A stretch of 64,000 nucleotides of DNA from positions 1,460,024-1,524,023 of the forward strand of contig NZ_BBRG01000001.1 in NCBI RefSeq assembly GCF_000975155.1, read 5' to 3'. How positions within the stretch are numbered: position 1 is the stretch's first letter; each line of letters begins with the position of its first letter. Source of the DNA: Demequina globuliformis. Its GTDB lineage: Bacteria; Actinomycetota; Actinomycetes; Actinomycetales; Demequinaceae. The notes under the pieces were generated by a model that did no database searches, had not been told where the DNA came from, and saw only the letters and a program-made list of their open reading frames with translations. A program made the position numbers and the translations under genes. Shown here piece by piece: positions 25,739-33,500 of the stretch.

Positions 25739-27288
25739 GCCGCATCGGAGATGAACTTCGCTCGAGCGCCGGCCCACACGGCGACGCCGTCGCTGCCACG
25801 CTGGCCAGCACTGCCGTACCCGCTGACCTCGCCCGGGCGGCCCGCACCCGCAGGCGCACGCGCGGGGTGCGGGCGGCGCTCGTGGGCACGGCTGGGGTTG
25901 CCGTGGTCGCGACTGGCGCGTGGATGCTCGCGCCCGAGCCCCCACTACCGGCTATGCAGGTCGCTGATGGCACCGTGGCACCCGACGTAGCGCCTATGCC
26001 TCCAGACTTTGGCATGGATGTCTGTTCTTCTTCGATGGAGCCGTACGTGCCGTGGGCCGAGCCCGGAGTCGCCCTCGCGTCTGATGAGGTACGAGACTTA
26101 GGGATCTTGATCGACGCCCACCTGTTCTCGATGGACGCCGACGCGTGGAACGGACCGGAGTCCGTCACTGAGCACGAGCAGGGCGAGGCCGTGATGCTGG
26201 AGCATGCGCCGTCGGATTCTTCGAGCGGCGACATGGTCGGGGTTCAGTTCGAGTTCACGTGGCCGGGCGACCAGCTCTACGAGGTGGAGGCGCTCGCCTT
26301 CCTGGTGTCCCAGGACCGGGTGCACAGCCCCATGATGTCCTGGCCCATGAACGTCCTCACCGAGGAGCCGCTGTGGGTATCGGGGGACGGAGCCGACTAC
26401 GACAGCGGCGCGGACCGCTCCTCACTGGCGCTGGTCTCTCTCATCCAACCAGGCGTGTGTCACTACCAGTCCACCGCCGCCACGCGGCCCATCCCGCCCG
26501 GTCCTGCCGAGTTGCACACCCTTGTCCAGGTGAAGGACGAGTCCGGCGAACCGTTGGTGACTTTCGTCGACGCCCAAGGTCTGGACGGCACCACCGTCGA
26601 CTACGCCCCTCAACCCGGCGACCCCACCACGCCTGAACCCACGGCATCGGCCTCACCCGTGACGCAAGCCCAGATCGACGCCGTGCTCGACACACGCGCC
26701 AACCTTGAGCCCGTGCCCTCGGTGCAAGCGGTCATCCGTGACGCTATCGCGCAGCAGGGGGCGCCACTGAGCGAGGCTGGCGACGGCATCATTCAGAGAC
26801 GCCCAGGGGAGATCCTGGGGGCCACTCCCCTCGACGACCGTGTGCTGACCTTTGACTACGGGGAGGACCCCGAGCGATCGCTGCTGCCTCCCGCACCCTC
26901 CACGGTGTCCATGGAGGTGCTTGAGAGTGGCGGTAGCGCGTCCTTCGACCAAAGTTGGGACGGCCGCGCGGTCGCGACTGACGGCACGTTGATGTTCCTC
27001 GATAGCGATGGTGTGGTCGTGGGGCGGGTCGACGCGTACTTCGAGGCACCCGCGGACATCGACGGGGACGGTGACGTTGATAGTGAGGGCGCCACTGGCG
27101 GTTGGATGATCTGGAACGACGGTACTGACATCGAGGGCACCGTCGGGTCGCTTGAGGAGGGCGAGACCTACACCGTGGTGGGGCAGACCATGCTCTACGA
27201 TCCCGCAGCGATGCCCGAGGAGGTCGCTGCGACGGGAGTCAACGAGGTATGGGCATGGGGCCTCATGGGGGAGACCACGATCGAGTGA
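25735..27288 (+). CDS. Single-pass membrane protein with large ectodomain, sigma-factor partner
   Basis: 517 residues, paralogue of the protein at 23223. Short cytoplasmic N-terminus with an Arg-rich end (ARTRRRTRG), one membrane helix (about 46-62), and an acidic ectodomain. Shared blocks include EPYVPWAEPGVALASDEV, DQLYEVEALAFLVSQ and LVQVKDESGEPLVTFVDAQG. A Thr/Pro/Ala stretch (about residue 300) links two halves. The second half holds a DGDGDVDSE segment that looks like a calcium-binding loop. GTG start overlapping the preceding stop by 4 bp. Function unknown. Confidence 0.78.
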   Translation: MSRIGDELRSSAGPHGDAVAATLASTAVPADLARAARTRRRTRGVRAALVGTAGVAVVATGAWMLAPEPPLPAMQVADGTVAPDVAPMPPDFGMDVCSSSMEPYVPWAEPGVALASDEVRDLGILIDAHLFSMDADAWNGPESVTEHEQGEAVMLEHAPSDSSSGDMVGVQFEFTWPGDQLYEVEALAFLVSQDRVHSPMMSWPMNVLTEEPLWVSGDGADYDSGADRSSLALVSLIQPGVCHYQSTAATRPIPPGPAELHTLVQVKDESGEPLVTFVDAQGLDGTTVDYAPQPGDPTTPEPTASASPVTQAQIDAVLDTRANLEPVPSVQAVIRDAIAQQGAPLSEAGDGIIQRRPGEILGATPLDDRVLTFDYGEDPERSLLPPAPSTVSMEVLESGGSASFDQSWDGRAVATDGTLMFLDSDGVVVGRVDAYFEAPADIDGDGDVDSEGATGGWMIWNDGTDIEGTVGSLEEGETYTVVGQTMLYDPAAMPEEVAATGVNEVWAWGLMGETTIE

Positions 27289-27325
27289 GCGGCGGCCCAT
27301 TTGTCGCAGGCTCCAGCAAGCCCAC

Positions 27326-27331
27326 TAGGCT
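27326..27331 (+). promoter_or_regulatory. Candidate -10 box for a leaderless transcript (oxidoreductase gene)
   Basis: TAGGCT, last base 7 nt before the ATG at 27338. No ribosome site precedes that ATG. Identical spacing to the box before tmk. Confidence 0.45.
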
Positions 27332-27337
27332 GGCGCC

Positions 27338-28372
27338 ATGAGCGACGCCACGACCGAGACACCCCTGGCCCCCGCGACTGCGCCCGACCCCATGGAGGCG
27401 CCAGGGTACCGCTGGGGAATCCTGGGCGCCGGCGGCATTGCCCGCAAGCTCACCGACGCGGTCCAGCAGTTCACGCAGTCAGAGGTGGTGGCCGTGGCAT
27501 CCGCATCTAGCCTCGCCAACGCGCAGGCATTCGCGGAAGAAAAGGGCATCCCGACTGCCTACGGTTCCTACGCGGAACTCGTGGCGGACCCCAACGTGGA
27601 CATCGTTTACGTTGCCACTCCTCACTCGAACCATCACGAGCCCGCGCTGCTGGCGATCAACGCCGGCAAGCACCTGCTCGTCGAGAAGCCCTTCACGCAG
27701 AACGTGGCGCAGGCCCAGCAGGTCATCGACGCTGCACGCGAGCGTGGTGTCTTCATGATGGAGGCGATGTGGGCGCCGCACTTGCCCCACATGTATGCCG
27801 TGCGGGACCTCATCGCGCGCGGTGAGATCGGCGACGTGGTGGCCGTGCAGGCGGACCACGGCCAGTTGCTCACCCACGTTGAGCGCCTGGTCAAGCCAGA
27901 ACTCGCCGGGGGCGCTCTTCTGGATCTCGGGGTCTACCCGGTCTCGTTCGCCCACCACATGCTCGGCGCGCCCCAGGCGATCACTGCCCGCGGTCGGCTC
28001 ACGGACCTGGGAGTGGACGCACAGGTGGCGGCCATCTTCGAGTACGACGGGGCGGTCGCGACCGTGAACACGACTCTCGAAGCACGGACCGCGAACACCG
28101 CACAGATCGCGGGCACCGAGGGCATGATCCGCCTCGACGGGACGTTCTACAGCCCCACCACCTTCACGCTGGACCGCAACGACGGCACGGTCATCGAGTT
28201 CGACGGGCAGGTCGACAACGGCTTCCAGTTCGAGGTTGCCGAAGTGGCGAGGTGCATCGCCGCTGGCCGTACTGAGTCAGAGCTCCACTCCCTCGACACC
28301 ACGCTAGACATCATGCGTAGCCTCGACGAGATCCGCGCGCAGATTGGGCTGGTCTACCCGAACGAGCGTTGA
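27338..28372 (+). CDS. Gfo/Idh/MocA family NAD(P)-dependent oxidoreductase
   Basis: 344 residues. N-terminal Rossmann fold with GILGAGGIARKL, then the family EKP motif (LLVEKPFTQN) and a C-terminal alpha/beta domain with GGALLDLGVYPVSF. It oxidises or reduces sugar or polyol substrates, or dihydrodiols, using NAD(P) in the cytoplasm; the substrate is not inferable. It appears to be a single-gene unit with a leaderless start. The stop is 3 bp from the convergent SGNH gene. Confidence 0.9.
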   Translation: MSDATTETPLAPATAPDPMEAPGYRWGILGAGGIARKLTDAVQQFTQSEVVAVASASSLANAQAFAEEKGIPTAYGSYAELVADPNVDIVYVATPHSNHHEPALLAINAGKHLLVEKPFTQNVAQAQQVIDAARERGVFMMEAMWAPHLPHMYAVRDLIARGEIGDVVAVQADHGQLLTHVERLVKPELAGGALLDLGVYPVSFAHHMLGAPQAITARGRLTDLGVDAQVAAIFEYDGAVATVNTTLEARTANTAQIAGTEGMIRLDGTFYSPTTFTLDRNDGTVIEFDGQVDNGFQFEVAEVARCIAAGRTESELHSLDTTLDIMRSLDEIRAQIGLVYPNER

Positions 28373-28375
28373 GCG

Positions 28376-29008
28376 TCAGTCGCCGGCGATCACGTTGGAG
28401 GTGAGCTCGGCGATGACGTGGTGGCCGGCCGCGTTGGGGTGGAAGCCGTCGATCGCAAGCAGGTCGGGCCGGTCCTGAAGCGGCTCGCCAATGTCCACGA
28501 ACACGGCGCCAATCTCGCTGGCAGCGGCGGCGACGGCGTCGTTGACCGTCGTGAGGGCCGATGCCGCGGTGGCGTTGGGTGCCACGCCGGAAACGGCGTA
28601 GATGGTGGCGTCTGGGTACGTCTCGCGTACGGACAGGTACGTTGCGCGCACGGCCGCGCGAATGTGCTCGGGTGTCGAGGCGAGGTCGTTGAGTCCCCCT
28701 GACAGCACAATGATGTCGGGGTCTGCCTCAATGTGTGTGGGCAGTTGCTCGCGGAACGTCGTGGTGCACACGGCGCCTTGTCGCGTGTAACCCGCGCCCG
28801 CGCACCCAGCGTTGATTTCTTCCCAGCCCAGTTCCTGGGCGAGCAGGCTAGGCCAGCGCTCGTCGGCATCGGCCGTGGAAAGGGCGTAGCCCTCCGTGAA
28901 GGAGTCCCCGACAAAGACAGCGGTGGGGGCGTCAGGCGGTGCGGTGCATGCCGACAAGAGCGCTGCGGCCACCGCTAGCGCTCCCATGACCTTCGTTGGC
29001 ACCGGCAT
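28376..29008 (-). CDS. SGNH/GDSL hydrolase lipoprotein
   Basis: 210 residues. Lipoprotein signal peptide with lipobox LSAC (Cys near residue 20). The mature part has SGNH blocks: FVGDSFTEG (nucleophile Ser), block III LSGGLNDL (Gly and Asn), and the terminal FHPNAAGH catalytic His with its Asp three residues upstream (IDGFHPN). It would be an esterase or acetylhydrolase anchored outside the membrane. ATG 29008 chosen for the GAGGAG ribosome site and because the signal peptide starts there. Confidence 0.88.
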   Translation of the reverse strand: MPVPTKVMGALAVAAALLSACTAPPDAPTAVFVGDSFTEGYALSTADADERWPSLLAQELGWEEINAGCAGAGYTRQGAVCTTTFREQLPTHIEADPDIIVLSGGLNDLASTPEHIRAAVRATYLSVRETYPDATIYAVSGVAPNATAASALTTVNDAVAAAASEIGAVFVDIGEPLQDRPDLLAIDGFHPNAAGHHVIAELTSNVIAGD

Positions 29009-29135
29009 CGCCCACTCCTCGGTCACTAGTGTGCTCCCGGAACGGTCGGCCATGGAAGAGGCGTGTGGTGTGTTGCACGTCTTGATCGGATGGTGCCGGC
29101 CTCTGCGGAGGATTTCGCGTGTCTGGGGGCGCGGG

Positions 29136-29141
29136 TAGGTT
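29136..29141 (+). promoter_or_regulatory. Candidate -10 box for a leaderless transcript (tmk)
   Basis: TAGGTT, last base 7 nt before the tmk ATG. No ribosome site is visible. Identical geometry to 27326-27331. Confidence 0.45.
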
Positions 29142-29147
29142 GGTCGC

Positions 29148-29804
29148 ATGAGCGGGTTCTTTGTGGTGTTCGAGGGCGGCGACGGCGTGGGCAAAACCAC
29201 CCAGATCGACCGGCTGGCCCAGGCCATGCGCGGCGATCGCGAGGTGGTCGTCACACGCGAGCCTGGCGGGACCCCGCTAGGGCAGCAGCTGCGCCAAGCG
29301 ATCATGCACGGCGACCACGTGGCGCCCCGTGCCGAGGCGCTCCTTTACGCCGCCGATCGCGCGCATCACATCGCGACCAAGGTTCGTCCGGCACTCGAGC
29401 GCGGCGCCGTTGTCGTCCAGGACCGGTACATCGACTCGTCGATCGTGTATCAAGGCGGTGCGCGCGGGCTTGGAGAGGAAGTCGAGCGGATCTCCACATG
29501 GGGGACCGAGGGCTTGCTCCCTGACCTCACGGTGCTGCTCGACATGGAGCCAGGTGAGGGCAGGCTTGACCGTGAACTGGACCGTGTGGAGCGCGAAACC
29601 GGCGAGTACAAGGCGTTGATCCGGCAGGCGTTCCTCGACCTCGCTCGTCGTGAACCCGAGCGGTACGTGGTGATCGACGCCGCGCAGAGCATCGACGCGG
29701 TTGCGGGGCACGTGCGCGAGGCGGTCAACGTCGCACTGGGCGCGAAGGGCCTGCCGGGCGTCGCCGGCGGCAACCTCGCCGTCGAGCCCTGGGGGACGCC
29801 GTGA
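29148..29804 (+). CDS. tmk: Thymidylate kinase
   Basis: 218 residues. P-loop FEGGDGVGKTTQ, the DRY-type motif in VVQDRYIDSS, and the TREPGGTPLG segment are all standard for dTMP kinase, which phosphorylates dTMP to dTDP. Its stop overlaps the holB start (GTGA, 29801-29804), the usual tmk-holB pairing in Actinobacteria. Confidence 0.95.
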   Translation: MSGFFVVFEGGDGVGKTTQIDRLAQAMRGDREVVVTREPGGTPLGQQLRQAIMHGDHVAPRAEALLYAADRAHHIATKVRPALERGAVVVQDRYIDSSIVYQGGARGLGEEVERISTWGTEGLLPDLTVLLDMEPGEGRLDRELDRVERETGEYKALIRQAFLDLARREPERYVVIDAAQSIDAVAGHVREAVNVALGAKGLPGVAGGNLAVEPWGTP

Positions 29805-30943
29805 CTGTATGGGACGACCTCGTGGGACAGGCCGACGCGATTGCGCCCCTGCGAGCAGCGGTTGAGCGCCCCGAGGCAATGACGCATGCGTGGCTTGTGA
29901 CGGGACCGCCCGGTTCCGGTCGGTCCGTCGCGGGCCGGGCCTTTGCCGCGGCGCTCCAGTGCGAGGCGGGCGGTTGCGGGCAGTGCCGTGCGTGCGTCAC
30001 CTCCATGAGCGGAACCCATGCGGATGTCACGGTGCTGGCGACTGACAAAGTCACCATCTCAATCGATGAAGTTCGCGACCTCGTCGCCACGGCTCAGTCC
30101 GCCCCAAGCGCGGGTCGGTGGCGCGTGATGCTCGTTGAGGACGCGGACCGTATGACCGAGCGCACGTCGAACTTGTTGCTCAAGTCGATCGAGGAACCGC
30201 CGCCGCGCACCGTCTGGGTGTTGTGCGCGCCCTCGGCGCACGACGTCATGGTGACCATCCGGTCGCGGTCCAGGCACGTGAGCCTGCACATTCCGGATCC
30301 CGAGGCGGTCGCGCAGTTGCTGGTCGACCGTGACGGCGTCGACGCGGAACTCGCGCGCGAGTGCGCCTACGCCTCCCAAAGCCATATTGGGGTTGCGCGG
30401 CGCCTCGCCCGCGATCCCGAGGCCCGCGCGAGGCGTGCACAGGTGCTCGCGTTGGCGACAGAGATCAGGGGAGTGGGCGACGCCGTCCTGGCAGCGGCGG
30501 ACCTCGTCAAGGTCGCAGAGGAGGATGCCGCCGCAGCCACGGCCGAACGCGATGTCGAAGAACGCAACGCGCTGCTGAAGACTCTGGGCGCAGACGACGG
30601 CGGGCGTCTTCCGCCCGCTTTGCGCTCCCAGGTGAAGCAGCTCGAAGACGACCAAAAGCGGCGCGCCACCCGCCACAAGCGCGACGTCCTCGACCGCGCC
30701 ATCGTGGACCTGCTGTCGCTGTATCGCGACGTCGCCTGCGTCCAAGTGGGGGCTGACCTGCCCCTGGTGAACGCGTCCCACCGCAGCCACATCGCGCAGT
30801 TGGCACAGCGGACTGCCCTGGCTGACACCATGCGGTGTCTCGATGCGCTCGCGCTGACCAGGGAGCGCCTTGCCGGCAACGTCGCGCCGCTGCTCGCGCT
30901 TGAGGCAATGACACTCGCACTGCGGCCGCGGACTGCCGCGTAG
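29801..30943 (+). CDS. holB: DNA polymerase III subunit delta'
   Basis: 380 residues. AAA+ clamp-loader domain with a modified P-loop (GPPGSGRS, Arg in place of the Walker A Lys, as usual in non-hydrolysing delta'). A zinc module follows (CEAGGCGQCRAC). LVEDADRMTERTSNLLLKSIEEPP corresponds to the Walker B and sensor regions. The C-terminal part is helical. Delta' is the rigid member of the clamp loader. GTG start coupled to tmk. Confidence 0.93.
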   Translation: MTVWDDLVGQADAIAPLRAAVERPEAMTHAWLVTGPPGSGRSVAGRAFAAALQCEAGGCGQCRACVTSMSGTHADVTVLATDKVTISIDEVRDLVATAQSAPSAGRWRVMLVEDADRMTERTSNLLLKSIEEPPPRTVWVLCAPSAHDVMVTIRSRSRHVSLHIPDPEAVAQLLVDRDGVDAELARECAYASQSHIGVARRLARDPEARARRAQVLALATEIRGVGDAVLAAADLVKVAEEDAAAATAERDVEERNALLKTLGADDGGRLPPALRSQVKQLEDDQKRRATRHKRDVLDRAIVDLLSLYRDVACVQVGADLPLVNASHRSHIAQLAQRTALADTMRCLDALALTRERLAGNVAPLLALEAMTLALRPRTAA

Positions 30944-30946
30944 GGT
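30941..30946 (+). promoter_or_regulatory. Candidate -10 box for a leaderless transcript (hydrolase gene)
   Basis: TAGGGT overlapping the holB stop, last base 8 nt before the ATG at 30954. No ribosome site is visible. Confidence 0.4.
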
Positions 30947-30953
30947 AGGCGCC

Positions 30954-32483
30954 ATGACAACTCGCGTTGCCTCCGTGCTTGCCCTCGCCGCGGCATCGGC
31001 CCTGGTGCTCACCGCCTGTACGCCTGACAAAGAGCAGGTGACGCCTGACGGCGGCGCCAGCGATGGCGCTACGGGTGACAGCACCGGTCCGGTCGACATC
31101 TACACCCAAGACATTGCCTGGGAAGAGTGCGGATCGCTCGAGTGTGCCACCGTCAAGGTCCCCGTCGACTGGTCCGAGCCAGAAGGCGAACTCATGGACC
31201 TCGCCATCAACCGATCTGGGGCCCGCGGGGGCGCAGAGCGCATGGGGTCGTTGCTCATCAACCCCGGAGGGCCAGGCGGCTCGGGGCTGGACTTCACCGA
31301 GTACTTTGTGACGACCGCGGGCGACGACCTCCTGGCCGCGTATGACGTCGTGGGATTCGACCCGAGAGGCGTAGGCCAATCGACGCCCGTCATGTGCGGC
31401 GACGACGACGTGATCGATCAGTACTACATCCCCGACTACCCGCTCGAGTCGCAAGAGGACATGGACGCGTCTGTTGCGCGCACCGAGGCCTTTGCTGCCG
31501 AGTGTGCCAACAGTTCCGGAGCCGTCGTGGAGAACGTCGACACGGCCTCAGCCGCGCGCGACATGGATCTGCTGCGCACGATCCTGGGTGACGAGGAGTT
31601 GTACTACCTGGGATTCTCGTACGGCACCCAGCTGGGAGCGACGTACGCCGAGCTTTTCCCTGACAACGTCGGCAGGCTCGCGCTCGATGGCGCAGTCGAC
31701 TTCCTGCTGCCCGGCGAGGAACAGTCGATTGGCCAGGCTGAGGGATTTGAGCAGGCGCTCACCAACTTCTTGGTGTGGTGCGGTGAGCAAGAGGACTGCG
31801 CGCTCGACGGCACCGTTGACGAGATGCGCGCGCAAATCTCTTCGCTGATGGACCGCGCTCGCCAGGAGCCCTTCGAAACCGGCGAGGCCTGGCAGCTCAA
31901 CGGCAACCTCATGGTCTACGGCATTGTCGTCACGTTGTACGACGAGGGCTCGTGGGGGTTGCTCAACACCGCGCTGACCGAGCTCACTGCCTCGGGAACC
32001 GGTGGCGTCATGTATACGCTCGCCAACTTCTACCTGGACCGCGACGGCACCTCCGGCACGTACTCCGCGAACGCGACGTGGGCGTTCACAGCGATCGGCT
32101 GCCTCGACGCGGGCGAGGAGGACCCGTGGGACTACAGCGACGTCGAGGACTTCCGTGCGCTGATGAACGAGGCGTCGCCGACCTTCGGCTGGTGGTTCGC
32201 CGGGTCGACCGGCTGCGAGGGGTGGCCGTGGGTCGCCGATGACATCGTGACGTCCCTGGACAACGCCGCTACGGCCCCGCAGATGCTTGTGATCGGCACC
32301 ACCAACGACCCCGCAACGCCACTGGCGTGGTCGGAGTCGCTTGCCGACCGCCTGGGCGCCGAACTCCTCGTCTACGACGGCGAAGGCCACACCGCCTACG
32401 GGCGTTCAAACCAGTGCATCATCGACAACGTCGACGGGTTCCTCGTGGACGGTGTGATGCCCGATTCGGGAACTGAGTGTTGA
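30954..32483 (+). CDS. Secreted alpha/beta-hydrolase lipoprotein (TAP-like peptidase family)
   Basis: 509 residues. Lipoprotein signal peptide with lipobox LTAC (Cys at about residue 22). Hydrolase fold with oxyanion segment NPGGPGGSG, the nucleophile Ser222 in GFSYGTQLG, and a C-terminal TAP-like domain supplying Asp (TTNDPATPL) and His (GEGHTAYG). This is the layout of tripeptidyl-aminopeptidase-like Streptomyces and mycobacterial exoenzymes such as SlpD/E. Likely a surface aminopeptidase or esterase. It closes the conserved tmk-holB-hydrolase-tRNA(Thr) cluster. Confidence 0.9.
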   Translation: MTTRVASVLALAAASALVLTACTPDKEQVTPDGGASDGATGDSTGPVDIYTQDIAWEECGSLECATVKVPVDWSEPEGELMDLAINRSGARGGAERMGSLLINPGGPGGSGLDFTEYFVTTAGDDLLAAYDVVGFDPRGVGQSTPVMCGDDDVIDQYYIPDYPLESQEDMDASVARTEAFAAECANSSGAVVENVDTASAARDMDLLRTILGDEELYYLGFSYGTQLGATYAELFPDNVGRLALDGAVDFLLPGEEQSIGQAEGFEQALTNFLVWCGEQEDCALDGTVDEMRAQISSLMDRARQEPFETGEAWQLNGNLMVYGIVVTLYDEGSWGLLNTALTELTASGTGGVMYTLANFYLDRDGTSGTYSANATWAFTAIGCLDAGEEDPWDYSDVEDFRALMNEASPTFGWWFAGSTGCEGWPWVADDIVTSLDNAATAPQMLVIGTTNDPATPLAWSESLADRLGAELLVYDGEGHTAYGRSNQCIIDNVDGFLVDGVMPDSGTEC

Positions 32484-32520
32484 CGCGCTAGTATGTCTAC
32501 TCGCAGCCCTCGGGTTGCAC

Positions 32521-32593
32521 GCCGCCTTAGCTCAGTCGGCAGAGCGATTCACTCGTAATGAATAGGTCAAGGGTTCGATTCCCTTAGGCGGCT
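32521..32593 (+). tRNA. tRNA-Thr (anticodon CGT)
   Basis: A complete cloverleaf can be drawn: acceptor GCCGCCT pairing with AGGCGGC, a D arm with GCTC/GAGC, an anticodon arm ATTCA-CTCGTAA-TGAAT with anticodon CGT, and a T arm AAGGG-TTCGATT-CCCTT. The 3' CCA is not encoded. A TAGTAT box at about 32490 may be its -10. The prophage region begins right after it, so this gene is the likely integration site. Confidence 0.95.
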
Positions 32594-32600
32594 CCGATAA

Positions 32601-32632
32601 ATCCCCCGGTAATCGTGAAGATGCCGGGGGAT
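32601..32632 (+). terminator. Rho-independent terminator after tRNA-Thr
   Basis: Perfect 9-bp stem ATCCCCCGG (32601-32609) / CCGGGGGAT (32624-32632) with a 14-nt loop, followed by TCTCATTT. It starts 8 bp after the tRNA. Confidence 0.8.
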
Positions 32633-32706
32633 TCTCATTTCACTGAACCTGCCCCTGCTGGCCATCGTGCTAGCCATTCGGCTATCGCCCCACTCAACCC
32701 GCGAGA

Positions 32707-32741
32707 CGCCCCGCCTCGACTCCGACGAGTGAGACGGGGCG
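32707..32741. repeat. Hairpin repeat, copy 1
   Basis: An inverted repeat with arms CGCCCCGCCTC and GAGACGGGGCG (one mismatch) around a 13-nt loop. Nearly identical to the hairpin at 33241-33277, so the two also form a direct repeat that brackets the gene at 32886. Could be a terminator or a recombination/packaging-related element. Confidence 0.6.
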
Positions 32742-32885
32742 CTGTTCCACTTTGCGCCACATCCTTGAATAAGGGTGGGTGCTATTCCAACATGCGGGAC
32801 TCGGCCCGTGCGCGGCGGCGTGGTCTCGCGCGGGGGTGCGACATTGACACTCGCGCTACCCTGTCCCCAAACGAGAGGGGCAATC

Positions 32886-33218
32886 GTGAGTGAAGAGGCA
32901 TCAAAGCCGGACAGCGTGGAGCGCAAGATATGGATCGGCGTGGGAGTTGTGGCGTCCGTCGTCGTTGCATTCGTCGTCTGGATGCTCGCCAGCATCTCGA
33001 GCGACAACGACTACAAGGCCGAAGCGCAGGCCGCGTGCGAGGCCGATGTGCTGGCGAAGTATCACGGCGATGAGGACGTGTGGGTGTTCAGCGAGCTCGA
33101 GGGCCGCGATGGTGACCGACTTGAGTTCACGGTTCACGACTCGATTCCCGAGTTTGAGTGGACTTGCTTCGCTTCACCTGGTGACGACGGCGAGATTGTG
33201 GTCGATTCCTTCAAGTAG
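32886..33218 (+). CDS. Small membrane protein, candidate moron gene
   Basis: 110 residues: a short acidic/basic cytoplasmic N-terminus, one membrane helix (about 14-34, GVGVVASVVVAFVVWMLA), then a soluble acidic domain of about 75 residues with two cysteines (QAACEA, EWTCFAS). GTG start with an AGAGGGG ribosome site and a TACCCT box about 20 bp upstream, so it has its own transcription unit. It is the only rightward gene in the prophage region, lies between two hairpin repeats, and sits beside the tRNA. Superinfection exclusion or another lysogenic-conversion role is possible (inference). No family recognised. Confidence 0.7.
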   Translation: MSEEASKPDSVERKIWIGVGVVASVVVAFVVWMLASISSDNDYKAEAQAACEADVLAKYHGDEDVWVFSELEGRDGDRLEFTVHDSIPEFEWTCFASPGDDGEIVVDSFK

Positions 33219-33240
33219 GGACTCCCTAGAAACACCAAAA

Positions 33241-33277
33241 GCGCCCCGCCTCGACTCCGAAGAGTGAGACGGGGCGC
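33241..33277 (-). terminator. Hairpin repeat, copy 2; terminator of the leftward late operon
   Basis: Stem GCGCCCCGCCTC / GAGACGGGGCGC with one mismatch, 13-nt loop. Read on the minus strand it is followed by TTTTGGTGTTT and lies 19 bp after the holin stop, which fits a Rho-independent terminator of the late operon. It may also stop the rightward gene ending at 33218. Confidence 0.7.
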
Positions 33278-33296
33278 GAGGCAGGGGGGTGTGCGA

Positions 33297-33491
33297 CTAC
33301 TCAGCAGGCCCACTCGTGTCGGTGTTGCCCTGAGCCATTGCCGTAGCGGTGGCTGATGCGATGGCGATTGCGAACTGGCCCCAATCGCCCTGGGATGCCT
33401 CCCAGATTGACCACACAGCCAGCGCAAGAGTGATGGTGCCGTAGACGTGCCAGCGAACTCGTGCGGGCAGGATGTCGTGCAGATACTTCAT
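33297..33491 (-). CDS. Holin-like protein
   Basis: 64 residues with two hydrophobic segments (about 14-30 and 38-52, with a short turn rich in Gly/Asp/Trp between) and a polar C-terminus. Size, position right after the endolysin and a strong ribosome site (GGAGGAAGCC) fit an actinophage holin that forms membrane lesions for lysin release. Last gene of the leftward operon. Confidence 0.75.
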   Translation of the reverse strand: MKYLHDILPARVRWHVYGTITLALAVWSIWEASQGDWGQFAIAIASATATAMAQGNTDTSGPAE

Positions 33492-33500
33492 GGCTTCCTC

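Noticed and set aside
32650-32695. Minus-strand stretch resembling the 5' half of a tRNA (GGGGCGATAGCCGAATGGC)
   Set aside because: The matching acceptor 3' strand and a proper T arm are missing. It may be a remnant, but no cloverleaf can be drawn.
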